A stretch of DNA of 56,463 bases from Hyphomicrobiaceae bacterium (GCA_947472885.1 CANJBX010000021.1:1-56463); one strand, 5' to 3'; shown: positions 1 to 12,555, counted from the stretch's first letter. Program-made: numbers and translations. The notes: generated by a model from the letters alone, not told the origin.

Positions 1-347
<347 letters not shown>

Positions 348-549
348 GAAGATTTAATCCAGGCAGTCACATCACGTTTGACGAGGTCCCTACACGTCTG
401 ACCGTTTGCACGATCAGGCAATGTAGAAAACCTTGAAACGTATAGACCGCCAAGTCTCTTCCATGATCGCTCCGTCGAAGGGTTGCCCCTTCTAGGAAAG
501 CGATCCGCAAGGACCTCGCCGTCCACGTTTCTCTTTCTTCCGATTTAAT

Positions 550-561
550 TGTCAAACAGCC
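550..561 (-). promoter_or_regulatory. boxA-like antitermination element of the rrn leader
   Basis: The minus strand reads GGCTGTTTGACA, close to the rrn boxA consensus TGCTCTTTAACA bound by NusB/S10. It sits in the leader about 200 bases upstream of the mature 16S end, where boxA is expected. The assignment is by motif and position only. Confidence 0.5.
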
Positions 562-726
562 CGGAACTGAGGTTCCAAATTCGTAAGGTCTCTACCCTTC
601 AGGGTCTCTGAAGGACCGTCGAAATTTCAAGCTTCCGACCTAAGGCCGGAGGCCATGTCCCCGTATGAAAATGAGGAGCTTCGATGAAGTGCGGCCGCGC
701 GAAGGCGTCTGCACGTCAGTGGCGGG

Positions 727-756
727 GTTATAGTTCCCGGCCTTCAGGCTTGTCAA
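727..756 (-). promoter_or_regulatory. rRNA operon promoter (-35/-10)
   Basis: On the minus strand a perfect TTGACA (751-756) is followed after 18 bases by TATAAC (727-732), a strong sigma-70-type promoter directed at the 16S gene. Transcription would begin near 719-720, giving a leader of about 370 bases that includes the boxA-like element. Confidence 0.75.
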
Positions 757-1144
757 CACCGATGATCGAAAATCTCGCGCCGATTGGGCACTTTTTGCGC
801 CGCACTATGAAAAGTCCCATTTTATTTGGGTTTTCGCTGCATCGCACTGTGCAAAGGTAACTCAATCACTAACGCTGCCGCACTCAAGCCATAATTTTCC
901 GACGATTGGACTGCGGAAATCATCTACTAGGCGCACGGGAACCGCGTTAACCGAAGTCACCAGCTAAACCACGCTGCCGGGGGCCTCTCTCGTTGACTGT
1001 AGATAGGCATCGCGGCATCGTGGAACAACTGCCGATAAGTAAACGCGGGCTTTGGGGATTTCGGCCCGCCCACCTTTAACAGGATGCCATTGCACCCGTA
1101 CGCCGCGCTTGGGCGCTGCCGGTGCAAGCGCAGGGGACACAATT
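757..1144. other. Intergenic region between rrn promoter and M23 peptidase gene
   Basis: This stretch separates the divergent rrn operon and peptidase gene. I see no convincing small gene, RNA or repeat. It should contain the peptidase promoter, but I could not place one with confidence. Confidence 0.5.
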
Positions 1145-3133
1145 TTGGATCACGCTAGACTGCGCGGATCAAATTGGTCGGCAGCTTCCGTTGCCCTCGA
1201 TCTCGGCGATGAACCGCCGCTGTCGGGGGACGGCGAGAAAACGGGCGTCGATCGCCGCCGCGTCTCGGTCCAGTGGTTTTCAGGCACGATTTTGACAGGT
1301 CTTTGCGGCGCGGCGCTGATGGGCGGCGCGGTATTCGCGGCCCTCGACGGCGAGGCCAACTTCGCCGCCGTCCCAGACCGGCTCGAAACAGCCCTGCGCG
1401 GCTCGCTGGTCGGCATTGGCGAACGCCTCACCGCAATCTCCCGCAAGTCCGACCGCCTGCCCTCGAGCGGCGAAATCAATTCTGCGCGCAATATCATTCG
1501 TATCTCGACCACCGCCAAGGTCGGCGATCGCGAAGTCGTGCGCGTGCGGCCGTTCGTGCGCGTCTCGTCGAACCTTGCGCTCTCGCTCAGCGACCTTTCC
1601 GCCAATGTGCCGGCGTTCAACCCGCAAAAGCTGATGCTTGGCGATTCCACGCCGGTCCAGACACCGGAACAGGATTCCGCCGAACCCAACGCCGAAGTCT
1701 CGTTCGTGACACGCGACCTCTCGCCGTTGCTGGGCCGCGCCAGGATCGCCGCATCGGTGTCGCTCGACGACGTGATTGCGCGCGTGCGCGAAACCGCGAG
1801 TTTTACCGCCAGCGCGGCGCCAGCCGGCTATCCGATGGCGCCCGACGTCCAGCTGCCCGGCAAGCTCGCCTATGCGGCCGAAGGTAAAATCGACCCTTAC
1901 GCCGGTTTCGAGACGCGTATCACCGCGGAAAACATCACGACGCTGCCGAAGACCGCGAGCCAGGCCGGCAGCGCCACCAGCAGCAACGAAAAGCTCATCA
2001 CCGTCAAAAAGAACGAAAACATCTCGGGCATCCTCAAGGATCTCGGCGCGACGCCTGCCGACATCAAGGCAATCGCCGCCGTCCTCGGGGCCCGTGGCAA
2101 GGACAACAACGGCCTCAAGGAAGGCCAGCGCCTGCGCATCCTCATCTCGATGGCGACCGGCCGCGTCCAGCCCGTCCGCGTGATCGTCGGCGGCGACAGC
2201 GCGGTCGAAGCCGTCGTCGCGCTCTCCGACGTCGGCCGCTACGTGCCGGTCGATGTGCAAAGCGCCGAAACGCAGGTCGCCAGCAGCAGCGAGGACGACG
2301 ACGAGGAAGATGACGGCACCGGCGTCCGCCTCTACCAGAGCATCTATGAGACCGCGCTGCGCAATCAGGTTCCGCGCGCCGTCATCGAGGACCTGATCCG
2401 CATCTACTCCTACGACGTCGATTTCCAGCGCAAGACCCAGCCCGGTGACTCGTTTGAAGTGCTGTTCAGCGGCGAAGAGGAAAACGCTCCCGCCAAATCC
2501 GATGTGCTGTTCGCGGCGCTCAATGTCAGCGGCGAAGTCAAGAAATTCTACAAGTTCGTGACGACCGACGACAGCGCCATCGACTACTACGATGAGACCG
2601 GCAAGAGCGCGAAAAAGTTTCTCGTCCGCAAACCCGTCGCCGACGGCATCATGCGTTCGGGCTTCGGCGCCCGCCACCATCCGATCCTCGGCTATACCAA
2701 GATGCACACCGGCATCGACTGGGCAGCACCGATGGGGACGCCGATCTACGCTTCCGGCAACGGCGAAATCGAAAAGGCCGGCTGGGAATCGGGTTACGGC
2801 AAATACATCCGCATCCGGCACGCCAACGGCTACGAGACCGCCTACGGCCACATGACCGCCTTCGCGCGCGGCATGGAGCCGGGCAAGAAAGTGCGCCAGG
2901 GCCAGCTCATCGGCTTCGTCGGCTCGACCGGCCTCTCGACCGGCGCGCACGTCCACTACGAAATTCTGGTCAACGGCCGCTTCGTCGATCCGATGCGCAT
3001 CAAGCTGCCGCGCGGCCGCGCGCTCGACGGCCCGATCCTCGCGGACTTCGAGAAAGAACGCGACCGGCTCGACGGCATGATGACGAAAGCCCCGGCACGC
3101 GTCGCCGGCAACGTCGCCGGCGCGGGGCGGTAA
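1145..3133 (+). CDS. M23 family metallopeptidase (LysM-like plus peptidase M23)
   Basis: Predicted membrane-anchored cell-wall endopeptidase or amidase activator, about 662 residues. A hydrophobic segment at about residues 45-67 anchors it in the inner membrane. A LysM-like region (ITVKKNENISGILKDLG) lies near residue 285. The C-terminal lysostaphin-type domain keeps its zinc signatures HTGID (near 520) and HVHYE (near 600), so it is probably catalytically active. I prefer the TTG at 1145 because AGGGG lies 8 bases upstream; an in-frame TTG at 1052 would add 31 residues of poor quality. A repeat element follows the stop codon. Family is secure; exact substrate is unknown. Confidence 0.88.
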   Translation: MDHARLRGSNWSAASVALDLGDEPPLSGDGEKTGVDRRRVSVQWFSGTILTGLCGAALMGGAVFAALDGEANFAAVPDRLETALRGSLVGIGERLTAISRKSDRLPSSGEINSARNIIRISTTAKVGDREVVRVRPFVRVSSNLALSLSDLSANVPAFNPQKLMLGDSTPVQTPEQDSAEPNAEVSFVTRDLSPLLGRARIAASVSLDDVIARVRETASFTASAAPAGYPMAPDVQLPGKLAYAAEGKIDPYAGFETRITAENITTLPKTASQAGSATSSNEKLITVKKNENISGILKDLGATPADIKAIAAVLGARGKDNNGLKEGQRLRILISMATGRVQPVRVIVGGDSAVEAVVALSDVGRYVPVDVQSAETQVASSSEDDDEEDDGTGVRLYQSIYETALRNQVPRAVIEDLIRIYSYDVDFQRKTQPGDSFEVLFSGEEENAPAKSDVLFAALNVSGEVKKFYKFVTTDDSAIDYYDETGKSAKKFLVRKPVADGIMRSGFGARHHPILGYTKMHTGIDWAAPMGTPIYASGNGEIEKAGWESGYGKYIRIRHANGYETAYGHMTAFARGMEPGKKVRQGQLIGFVGSTGLSTGAHVHYEILVNGRFVDPMRIKLPRGRALDGPILADFEKERDRLDGMMTKAPARVAGNVAGAGR

Positions 3134-3150
3134 CCACACGCAACGCTGCG

Positions 3151-3283
3151 TGTCCCGGACGAGCGCGCTTCGCGCGCGATGATCCGGGACCCAGGGCTCC
3201 AATACGGATTGAAGATTTATTGCGCTGGATCCCGGGTCTCATTCCGCTCGGGCTATGCCCTCGCTTCAATCGCCCGGGACACG
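3151..3283. repeat. Dispersed palindromic repeat, family A copy 1
   Basis: The element starts TGTCCCGGACGAGCGCGC and ends CCGGGACACGAG, with internal GATCCGGGACCCAG and GGATCCCGGGTCTC, so it folds into nested hairpins. A second copy lies at 44691-44804. Here it separates the convergent peptidase and clpB genes and may end transcription. Confidence 0.75.
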
Positions 3284-3293
3284 AGCGACTTCA

Positions 3294-5888
<2,595 letters not shown>

Positions 5889-6101
5889 TCGGTTCTTCCT
5901 CAGCCTGTACCCGCCGCCCAAGATGGCACGGCCGGAACATCCAGATTCCGCGGCAACTCAACCGGAAACCGCGCTGAGGCACCGACGGGGAGAATGTAGG
6001 CGTGCGTGGGCCAAACGGAAGGGGTTACGATACAAAATCCGCCTTTGGCTTGGCGTTTCCCGCTACGACAGTTAAGGAAGTGACGGCTTGGGACCTATCC
6101 G

Positions 6102-6860
6102 ATGACGCTTGCGAAAATCGATGCGATTTACCGTTATCCCGTGAAGGGCCTGTCGCCCGAACGGCTATCCTCGGTCGCGCTTTTGGTCGGCAAGACACTC
6201 CCCGCCGACCGGCGTTACGCCATCGAGAACGGCCCTTCGGGCTTCGATCCGGCAGCCCCATCGTATTTCCCGAAAACCCGTTTCCTGATGCTGATGAAGA
6301 ACGAGCGGCTGGCAGAACTCCAGACCGGCTATGACGATACGACCGGGGTTTTCACTGTCCACAAAGGTGGCAGGGAAGCCGCCCGCGGCAGCCTCGCAAC
6401 GGCGGAAGGTCGCAAGGCGATTGAAGATTTCTTCGCCGTCTATTCTGCCGACGACCTTCACGGCCCGCCAAAAATTCTCAGCAGCCCCGGCCACAGTTTT
6501 TCGGACGTCTCGAAAAAGGTCGTGTCGATTGTCTATCTCGCGTCAGTCGCCGCACTCGAAAAAGCCACGGCTACGAAAATCAATCCGCTGCGCTTTCGCG
6601 CTAACCTCTATGTCGCCGGCTGGCCCGCGTGGCATGAGTTCGATTTGCTCGACGGCGAGATTTCCATTGGCAACACCGCGCGCCTGAAGATCGTCAAACG
6701 TATTGTTCGCTGCCCAGCGACCAACGTCGATCCTGACACCGGCGCGCGCGATCTTACTATTCCGGAAGATTTGAAAAAGAACTTCGGTCACATGGACTGC
6801 GGCATCTACGGCGAAGTCATCGCCGCCGGCACTGTCGCACCCGGCGATACGATAGCGTAA
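6102..6860 (+). CDS. MOSC domain-containing protein
   Basis: A 252-residue protein of the MOSC family, related to the C-terminal domain of molybdenum cofactor sulfurase and to mARC/YiiM proteins. The N-terminal beta-barrel opens with IDAIYRYPVKGLSPERL, and the conserved cysteine lies in RCPATNVDPDTG near the C-terminus. Members bind sulfur or the molybdenum cofactor and reduce or transfer to N-hydroxylated or sulfur compounds; the substrate here is unknown. The next gene starts 14 bases later on the same strand, so the two probably form an operon. Confidence 0.88.
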   Translation: MTLAKIDAIYRYPVKGLSPERLSSVALLVGKTLPADRRYAIENGPSGFDPAAPSYFPKTRFLMLMKNERLAELQTGYDDTTGVFTVHKGGREAARGSLATAEGRKAIEDFFAVYSADDLHGPPKILSSPGHSFSDVSKKVVSIVYLASVAALEKATATKINPLRFRANLYVAGWPAWHEFDLLDGEISIGNTARLKIVKRIVRCPATNVDPDTGARDLTIPEDLKKNFGHMDCGIYGEVIAAGTVAPGDTIA

Positions 6861-6874
6861 AATAAGGGCTTCTC

Positions 6875-7969
6875 ATGCAGGTTCTGGTTGTCGGTGCGGG
6901 CGTCGTCGGGCTTGCCGCTGCGCGTGAGGCGGCGATGAAGGGCCACGATGTCATTGTCGCGGAATCCGCCAATGCCATCGGCACCGGCACCTCGTCGCGC
7001 AACAGCGAAGTAATCCACGCCGGACTTTATTATCCGACCGGCTCGCACCGCGCAGTCCACTGCGTACCGGGACGGCGGCTGCTCTATGCCTATTGTGAAT
7101 CCCACGGCGTACCGCACAAGAAGGTCGGCAAGCTCCAGGTCGTGAACAAGGAAGCCGACGTCCCCGTGCTTGAAAAGATCTTCAAGCAGTCGCAGGTCAA
7201 CGGCGTCGAGAACATTGCGATGCTGACGCGCGAGGAGGCCATGCGCCTTGAACCCGCGCTATCTTGCGTTGCGGCGTTCAATTCGCCGGAAACCGGCATC
7301 ATCGACAGTTATCTGTACATGCTGGCGCTGCGCGGCGACCTTGAGGATCGTGGCGGCATGGTCGCGCTCAACACGCCGGTTGAGCGCATCGTGCGCAAGG
7401 GCAACGGCTTCGAGGCGCATTTCGGCGGCGAGGAGCCGGGCACGTTTGAGTTCGACGCCGTCGTGAATGCCGCCGGGCACGGCGCGCAAAAACTCGGCAA
7501 GATGACGGAGGGCTATCCGCAGGAACGTGTGCCGCGGCATGTGCTCGCCAAGGGCAACTACTTCAAATACTCCGGCAAGCCGGTGTTCACGCGACTCATC
7601 TATCCCGCGCCGGTGCCGGGCGGCCTTGGCACCCACGTCACGCTCGACCTTGCAGGCCAGATGCGGTTTGGCCCCGATGTGGAGTGGATCGAGACGGAGA
7701 ATTACGAAGTCGATCCCGCACGCGCGATGCAGTTCTATGCGTCGATCCGCGACTACTGGCCCGACCTGCCCGACAATTCACTGGTGCCGGACTATGCCGG
7801 CATCCGCCCGAAGATCACGGCGAAGGGCGAGCCCGCCGCCGATTTCATCATCGATACGCCGAAAGAGCACGGCGTTGTCGGGCTGGTTTGTCTGTTCGGA
7901 ATTGAATCGCCCGGCCTGACCAGTTCGCTGGCGCTCGGCCAGACGATTGTCAGCGCGCTGGAATCGTAA
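6875..7969 (+). CDS. NAD(P)/FAD-dependent oxidoreductase, L-2-hydroxyglutarate dehydrogenase-like
   Basis: A 364-residue DAO-superfamily flavoprotein. The FAD-binding Rossmann motif GAGVVGLAAAREAA is at the N-terminus, followed by TSSRNSEVIHAGLYYP, a signature of the L2HGDH/LhgO group, and a C-terminal PDYAGIRPK segment that closes the substrate pocket. It probably oxidises a short 2-hydroxy acid such as L-2-hydroxyglutarate and passes electrons to the quinone pool. It follows the MOSC gene closely and overlaps the end of the convergent DUF2865 gene by 20 bases. Confidence 0.85.
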   Translation: MQVLVVGAGVVGLAAAREAAMKGHDVIVAESANAIGTGTSSRNSEVIHAGLYYPTGSHRAVHCVPGRRLLYAYCESHGVPHKKVGKLQVVNKEADVPVLEKIFKQSQVNGVENIAMLTREEAMRLEPALSCVAAFNSPETGIIDSYLYMLALRGDLEDRGGMVALNTPVERIVRKGNGFEAHFGGEEPGTFEFDAVVNAAGHGAQKLGKMTEGYPQERVPRHVLAKGNYFKYSGKPVFTRLIYPAPVPGGLGTHVTLDLAGQMRFGPDVEWIETENYEVDPARAMQFYASIRDYWPDLPDNSLVPDYAGIRPKITAKGEPAADFIIDTPKEHGVVGLVCLFGIESPGLTSSLALGQTIVSALES

Positions 7970-8672
7970 GCGGAACGGCAATCGGCAAAAGATCGCCTGG
8001 GCCGCTGCGGCGTAGCTGCGGATTATCCGCAACATGTCCACGCATGCCGAGCGGCAGCGACGAACCCGTGGCGATGTCGTCGTCGCGCCCGGAAGCCGCA
8101 TGCAGCGCCGATCTGGGCAGTTCTTTAGGTCTCGCCACCGACCGCACAAGCCCGGCCGGGGTCGCCACAAGGTCGCCTGCACGCAGGGTCGGGTCCTCGC
8201 GGGCATCCATCGACGCCAGCCCGTAGTTCGTTATGCCGTTGCAGCTACAGTCGTCCACGGTCTGCTCGCGGTACAGAAACGCCTGGTCGAGTCCGGAATA
8301 GTGACTGCCATCGGCGGCTACGGCGCGCGAGATCTCGGAACCGGCAAACACCTTGGTCCTGGCAGCCGGGCAGAGCGAATTGCAGATTTTCGAGGGCTGG
8401 ACGGCGGCGCTGCGCTGAATCGGGAAATAACGGCCATCGCACATGCGAACGCAGAACACCGTGCCGCGGGCGAAATTGACGCTGCGCGGGCGCACGGTCA
8501 GCGTGATGGGGCGGCTGGCGGCGGGCGTGGATGTACGCGTGGATGGCCAGGAGCTGTCGTTGAACTTGCCGAACAAAAATTCAAGGAAACCTTCGGCACG
8601 GGCCACGCCTGTGCCCAGCGAAAGCAAAACAGCCGCCACACAACATACGCACTTCCAGCGGCGGCCCGGCAT
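7950..8672 (-). CDS. DUF2865 domain-containing secreted protein
   Basis: Exported protein of unknown function, common in Bradyrhizobium relatives. From MPGRRWKCVCC it has a signal peptide (hydrophobic VAAVLLSLGTG, cleavage after VARA). The core has the DUF2865 signature FCVRMCDGRYFPI followed by conserved cysteines (NSLCPA, DDCSCNG), suggesting disulfides in the periplasm. The frame is open for 47 codons further upstream, but the signal peptide supports the internal start. Function is unknown. Confidence 0.8.
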   Translation of the reverse strand: MPGRRWKCVCCVAAVLLSLGTGVARAEGFLEFLFGKFNDSSWPSTRTSTPAASRPITLTVRPRSVNFARGTVFCVRMCDGRYFPIQRSAAVQPSKICNSLCPAARTKVFAGSEISRAVAADGSHYSGLDQAFLYREQTVDDCSCNGITNYGLASMDAREDPTLRAGDLVATPAGLVRSVARPKELPRSALHAASGRDDDIATGSSLPLGMRGHVADNPQLRRSGPGDLLPIAVPLTIPAR

Positions 8673-8855
8673 GGTGAACAAACCCTTACGCAACACGACG
8701 CGTCGCAGCACGCGCGTACCACGACCGCCGGAGTGTCGCCGCAATCCGTGAAAAATGATGTAAGGGCGCGCAGCCGGATTAAAAAATAGCGCGCCTGGAA
8801 ATATCGCCACCACACATCGAGGTGACGGGCCTCGGCCTGGCGGGAACCCGCGCGC

Positions 8856-10166
8856 TTAAAGCGCTTTCGATTCTTCCAGAAGTCCGAGCCTTTTTCCAAG
8901 CCATTTCGTCGTCGGCGCTTGAATCAGGATCGTCATGAGAATGGCGATAAACGTGACCGCCGCGATCGTCTCGGCACCCGGCGCCTTCATCCCGAGCAGC
9001 AGACCGGCAAGCGCCGCCGGGATAACGCCCGTCTCCCGTGTCCAGCACATGAACAGCATCTCGTTGAACGTCCATCGCGCGCGCCTGTCGGGAAGCGCAC
9101 ACAAAAATACAGTCGCCGGCCGCGCGATCAGCATGAGAATGGCGACGACAGCGATGCCACCCAGCAGAAATTGGCTTATCAAACCGAAATCGACCTGGGC
9201 ACCGAGCAGGATAAAGATCAGCACGCGCATGATGAACGCGGTGGTCGCCACATAGTGTTCGAGTTTCCTGGCCTCGCCTTCTTCCATTGCAAAGCCGAAA
9301 GCGTCCTTGTTTCCGAGCACGATGCCGAAAACAAAAACCGCCATGAACCCGCTGGCCTGCAAACCGTCCGCGGCAAAATAAGCGCCAAGCACAGCCACCA
9401 GCGTCACGATCGGCGCATATTCAGTAAGGAACGCATATCGTTCATGTGCGATCAGCAGCGCCCCGAGATACCCGAGTACGGCGCCTGCAACGATCCCAAT
9501 GACCGACTGCTTGATGAGGTCAAACAATGATGAGGTCCACGAGAACTCGCCGGTTCCCATCGCTACCGCGAGCACACCGAAAGTAACGATCGCTCCCATG
9601 GCGTCGTTGAACGCCGACTCGCTCATGACCGTTTGCGCCACGCGATCGCGAATACGGACTTGCCGGAAAATGGGAACCAGCGTCGCCGGATCTGTCGAAG
9701 CAAGCGTGGCGCCGAGCAGCAGAGCCACAATAAAGGGAACGCCGAGCACGTAGTATGCGGCAAGGCCTGTAATCGCCGCCGTGATGACAACGCCCGCCGT
9801 AGCGATCACGACGATCGTAATCCAGACCTGTTTCAGGACACTAAAACGAAGCGCCGCGCCACCGTCGAAAAGGATGTAACTCGCTCCGAACAGAAGGATG
9901 ATCTGGTTCAGCGCCGAATCGGCTTTGATGTCGATCAACCCGAGCGCTGCCGGACCAATCGCTATTCCGGCGATCAGGAATATGGCGACATCTGGAACTT
10001 TTATCTTCTGTGCCAACAGACCGGCAGCCGTGCCGATGGCCAGAATGATCCCGCCGGAAAGCAATGTGTGCTTGGCAATTTCAATCGAAGATGAGGCGTC
10101 CAATCCAGCTTCCCCCAAGTTGAACGCAAGCGTAGTCAACCGCGGGTATGCAAGCAATCGCGCCAC
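8856..10166 (-). CDS. Cation:proton antiporter (CPA1/NhaP-like)
   Basis: Integral membrane protein of up to 436 residues with about 12 hydrophobic segments, predicted to exchange Na+ or K+ for H+. STDPATLVPIF and SESAFNDAMG match the discontinuous-helix and ND motifs of CPA1 exchangers, which supply the ion-binding acidic residues. There is no cytoplasmic TrkA domain. The GTG at 10166 gives the longest product; a TTG 22 codons later, preceded by GGGGAAGC and giving LDASSSIEIAKH, is equally plausible. It is transcribed divergently from the RidA-family gene. Confidence 0.85.
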   Translation of the reverse strand: MARLLAYPRLTTLAFNLGEAGLDASSSIEIAKHTLLSGGIILAIGTAAGLLAQKIKVPDVAIFLIAGIAIGPAALGLIDIKADSALNQIILLFGASYILFDGGAALRFSVLKQVWITIVVIATAGVVITAAITGLAAYYVLGVPFIVALLLGATLASTDPATLVPIFRQVRIRDRVAQTVMSESAFNDAMGAIVTFGVLAVAMGTGEFSWTSSLFDLIKQSVIGIVAGAVLGYLGALLIAHERYAFLTEYAPIVTLVAVLGAYFAADGLQASGFMAVFVFGIVLGNKDAFGFAMEEGEARKLEHYVATTAFIMRVLIFILLGAQVDFGLISQFLLGGIAVVAILMLIARPATVFLCALPDRRARWTFNEMLFMCWTRETGVIPAALAGLLLGMKAPGAETIAAVTFIAILMTILIQAPTTKWLGKRLGLLEESKAL

Positions 10167-10232
10167 CTGTTCGAAAAATCGCTATATTGCGACGCGACCA
10201 CGCCACACCGGCGCGGCACCAGGGAGGCATTG

Positions 10233-10766
10233 ATGGCGTCGCATTTGCGTTTTATCAATCCAAAGACCATTTCGGCACCGCCCGGCTACACCCATGTCGT
10301 CGAGGCGACGGGGCCGGGCCGTATCGTCTACATCGCCGGACAGCTCGGCATGGACGTCGGCGGCAAGGTGGTCGGACAGGCCGGCGATTTTCGCGCCCAG
10401 GCGATCCAGGTCTACGAAAACCTCAAGGCCGCGCTCGCCGAAGTCGGCGCAACATTCAAGGATGTCGTAAAGACCACGAACTATCTCGTGGACCTCAAGC
10501 ACCTGCCGCTGCTGCGCGAGGCGCGCGGCATATACCTCACCGGCCCTAATCCCCCGGCCTCCACGACGATCCAGATTTCCGGACTGGCGCGCGAAGGCGC
10601 GCTTCTGGAAATCGAGGCGATTGCCATCCTGCCGGCAACGGCGACCAAACCAGCCAAGGCCGCGGCGGCCAAAACGAAGGCCGCGAAGCCAAAAAGCACA
10701 ACGAAAAAAGCCGCGAAGAAAGCATCGCGAAAAACTGCATCAAAGAAGAAACGAAATCGAAAGTAG
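10233..10766 (+). CDS. RidA family protein with lysine-rich C-terminal tail
   Basis: The 177-residue product has a YjgF/YER057c/UK114 core at residues 1-134 (IVYIAGQLGMD, VVKTTNYLVDL, LLEIEAIAILP). RidA enzymes hydrolyse reactive imines and enamines. The catalytic Arg of canonical RidA, in the PARS motif, aligns here with Ser (PAST), so deaminase activity is doubtful and the protein resembles the Rid subfamilies that lack that Arg. Residues 135-177 form a tail with 15 Lys and no acidic residue, like histone H1 or AlgP. The ATG has AGGGAGG 5 bases upstream. Confidence 0.88.
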   Translation: MASHLRFINPKTISAPPGYTHVVEATGPGRIVYIAGQLGMDVGGKVVGQAGDFRAQAIQVYENLKAALAEVGATFKDVVKTTNYLVDLKHLPLLREARGIYLTGPNPPASTTIQISGLAREGALLEIEAIAILPATATKPAKAAAAKTKAAKPKSTTKKAAKKASRKTASKKKRNRK

Positions 10767-10810
10767 CCGGCGTCACACTTCATGGCGCTGCGCGGCTTTG
10801 AGAAAATTTG

Positions 10811-11911
10811 ATGAAAATCCTGCACGCCGTCCTGAGCGAAGGGTTTTACGGAAGCGAACGCTATTGCGCCGAGCTTGCGGTCGCGCAGGCGCGCGGCGGC
10901 CACGATGTCGAAGTGCTGATCCAGAATGCGTGGTCGGATTGCGCGCGCGGGATGCGCAAGGCTGTCGCCGAGGCAAATTCGGTTGGCGCAGGCACCATGC
11001 GCCTGTCGTCGCTGCCGTCGTGGGCGCCGGCGTTCCTGCAGCGCCTGTTTGCCTGGGGGGCGTTGCGCCGTTTCCGGCCCGATGTCGTGCATACGCATCT
11101 CAATCCGGCGGGGCGGCGTGTTGGCCGGAAGGCGCAAAAGCTCGGCATACCGCACATCACGACATTGCATATTTCCTACGCCGCGCGTGAGGCGGGCGAT
11201 TGCGACGGCATCGTCTGCATTGCGGACTGGCAGCGCGCCACGCTGGAGAACTTCTCCGGCGAAGTCGCCACCGTACACAACTGGTTGCCGGAAGCGGTCG
11301 CCGACGCAATCCTCGACACCACCAAGGAACAGGTCACGGGCCTGCGCGATGAATGGCAGACCGATCACGAGACCTATGTGTTTGGCAGCGTCGGACGGCT
11401 GGTGCCCGAAAAGAACATGGTCCGGCTCGTCGGACTGTTCAGTCTGGTGTTCCCGCGCGGCGACGAAAAGGTCCGGCTGGTCATCGTCGGCGACGGCCCA
11501 CAGCGCGCAGAGATCGAAAGGCTTGCGGCGGGTGACACGCGCATTTTCATCGCCGGCGCGCAGGCGACAGTCGCGCCGTGGTATCTCGCCTTCGACGCCT
11601 TTGTTAGTTCCGCGCAATTCGAGCCGTTCGGGCTTGCCATTCTCGAAGCCATGGCAGCGGGCTGCCCCCTCGTGCTGACGCGCACGCAGGGCCCCAGCGA
11701 ATTCGTCACAGACAAGCGGGTGTTGTGGTCGGAGATCGGCGACGACGTGGCGCTGGCGGGAAACCTGATAGAAGCTGCAGCATCAGGCTGGCATCGCTTG
11801 AAATATGATCTGAAACAATTTTCGCGCGAACGCGCGGCGGTTGAGATCGAAACGCTCTATCGTCACGTCATTTCGCGGCGCAAGGCCGACGCCGAACGCG
11901 TGAGTGGTTGA
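10811..11911 (+). CDS. Glycosyltransferase family 4 protein
   Basis: Predicted retaining GT-B glycosyltransferase of 366 residues that moves a sugar from a nucleotide donor to a surface glycan. The N-terminal half starts MKILHAVLSEGFYGSERY, the glycine-rich acceptor-side loop. The C-terminal half has the donor-site VGRLVPEKN and the E-x7-E motif in FEPFGLAILEAMAAGCP. It lies 44 bases after the RidA-family gene on the same strand; acceptor and sugar cannot be inferred. Confidence 0.87.
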   Translation: MKILHAVLSEGFYGSERYCAELAVAQARGGHDVEVLIQNAWSDCARGMRKAVAEANSVGAGTMRLSSLPSWAPAFLQRLFAWGALRRFRPDVVHTHLNPAGRRVGRKAQKLGIPHITTLHISYAAREAGDCDGIVCIADWQRATLENFSGEVATVHNWLPEAVADAILDTTKEQVTGLRDEWQTDHETYVFGSVGRLVPEKNMVRLVGLFSLVFPRGDEKVRLVIVGDGPQRAEIERLAAGDTRIFIAGAQATVAPWYLAFDAFVSSAQFEPFGLAILEAMAAGCPLVLTRTQGPSEFVTDKRVLWSEIGDDVALAGNLIEAAASGWHRLKYDLKQFSRERAAVEIETLYRHVISRRKADAERVSG

Positions 11912-11929
11912 CGCTCCGCCTCATCCTGA

Positions 11930-11960
11930 CCGGGATTGCTTCGCTCCGCTCGCAATGACA
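11930..11960. repeat. Short dispersed repeat, family C copy 1
   Basis: The sequence ccgggattgcttcg followed by cgctcgcaatgaca is an intergenic repeat whose inverted relative lies at 18006-18046. Here it sits between the convergent glycosyltransferase gene and pyrE. Confidence 0.6.
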
Positions 11961-11967
11961 GCAAGAA

Positions 11968-12555
11968 TTACCGGCTCAGGAATTCCTTGGCCGTGAACAG
12001 CGCCCGAAATGGCATCTTCTGCTCGGCGAAGAATTCCGTCGCGCCTTCCTGACGATCCACCATCGTGAACACGAACGGCACTTCGCCGCCGGCATCCAGC
12101 ACGGCCTCGACCGCCTTCATGGCCGAACCGCCGGTCGTCGTCACATCCTCGACGACCACCACGCGCTTGCCCTTGAGGCTTTCGCCCTTCATTAGCCCTT
12201 CGACCGACAGTTTCGCGCCATGCTCCTTCGGCTTCTTGCGCACGAACAGCGCGGAAATCGGCTTGCCCTTGAGAAAGCTCAACTGCGCAATCGCGCCCGC
12301 AATCGGCACCGCGCCCATTTCAAGCCCGCCGACATAGTCGATCTTGTCATTCGCCAGCGCGTCGAGCGTTAGTTCGGCGAGCAGCGCCGCACCCTCGGCG
12401 TCGAGCATCGTCGGCTTGAGGTTGAAATAGAAATCGCTCTTGCGGCCAGACGCCAGCGTGATCTCGCCCCGCCCGAACGAACGCTTGAAGATGATGTCGG
12501 CAAGGCGGGCACGGGAGTTGGCTTGATCTGTCGGCAATCGGGCGGGGCTGGACAT
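11968..12555 (-). CDS. pyrE: Orotate phosphoribosyltransferase
   Basis: Cytosolic enzyme of pyrimidine synthesis that joins orotate to PRPP, giving orotidine 5'-phosphate. The 195-residue product has the PRPP-binding signature [18 protein letters not shown], with two acidic residues followed by the TTGGS loop, and the type I PRTase fold. Length agrees with alphaproteobacterial PyrE. The start [15 protein letters not shown] gives a short N-terminal extension before [12 protein letters not shown], so a later start cannot be excluded. Confidence 0.96.
   Translation of the reverse strand: MSSPARLPTDQANSRARLADIIFKRSFGRGEITLASGRKSDFYFNLKPTMLDAEGAALLAELTLDALANDKIDYVGGLEMGAVPIAGAIAQLSFLKGKPISALFVRKKPKEHGAKLSVEGLMKGESLKGKRVVVVEDVTTTGGSAMKAVEAVLDAGGEVPFVFTMVDRQEGATEFFAEQKMPFRALFTAKEFLSR

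Noticed and set aside
1280-3202. Long open frame antisense to the M23 peptidase gene
   Set aside because: High-GC shadow of the real gene; composition is low-complexity and no family motif is visible.
5993-6021. Possible heat-shock promoter for clpB (CCTACATT with CTTCCG on the minus strand)
   Set aside because: The -35 match is weak and the 15-base spacing uncertain; not strong enough to list.
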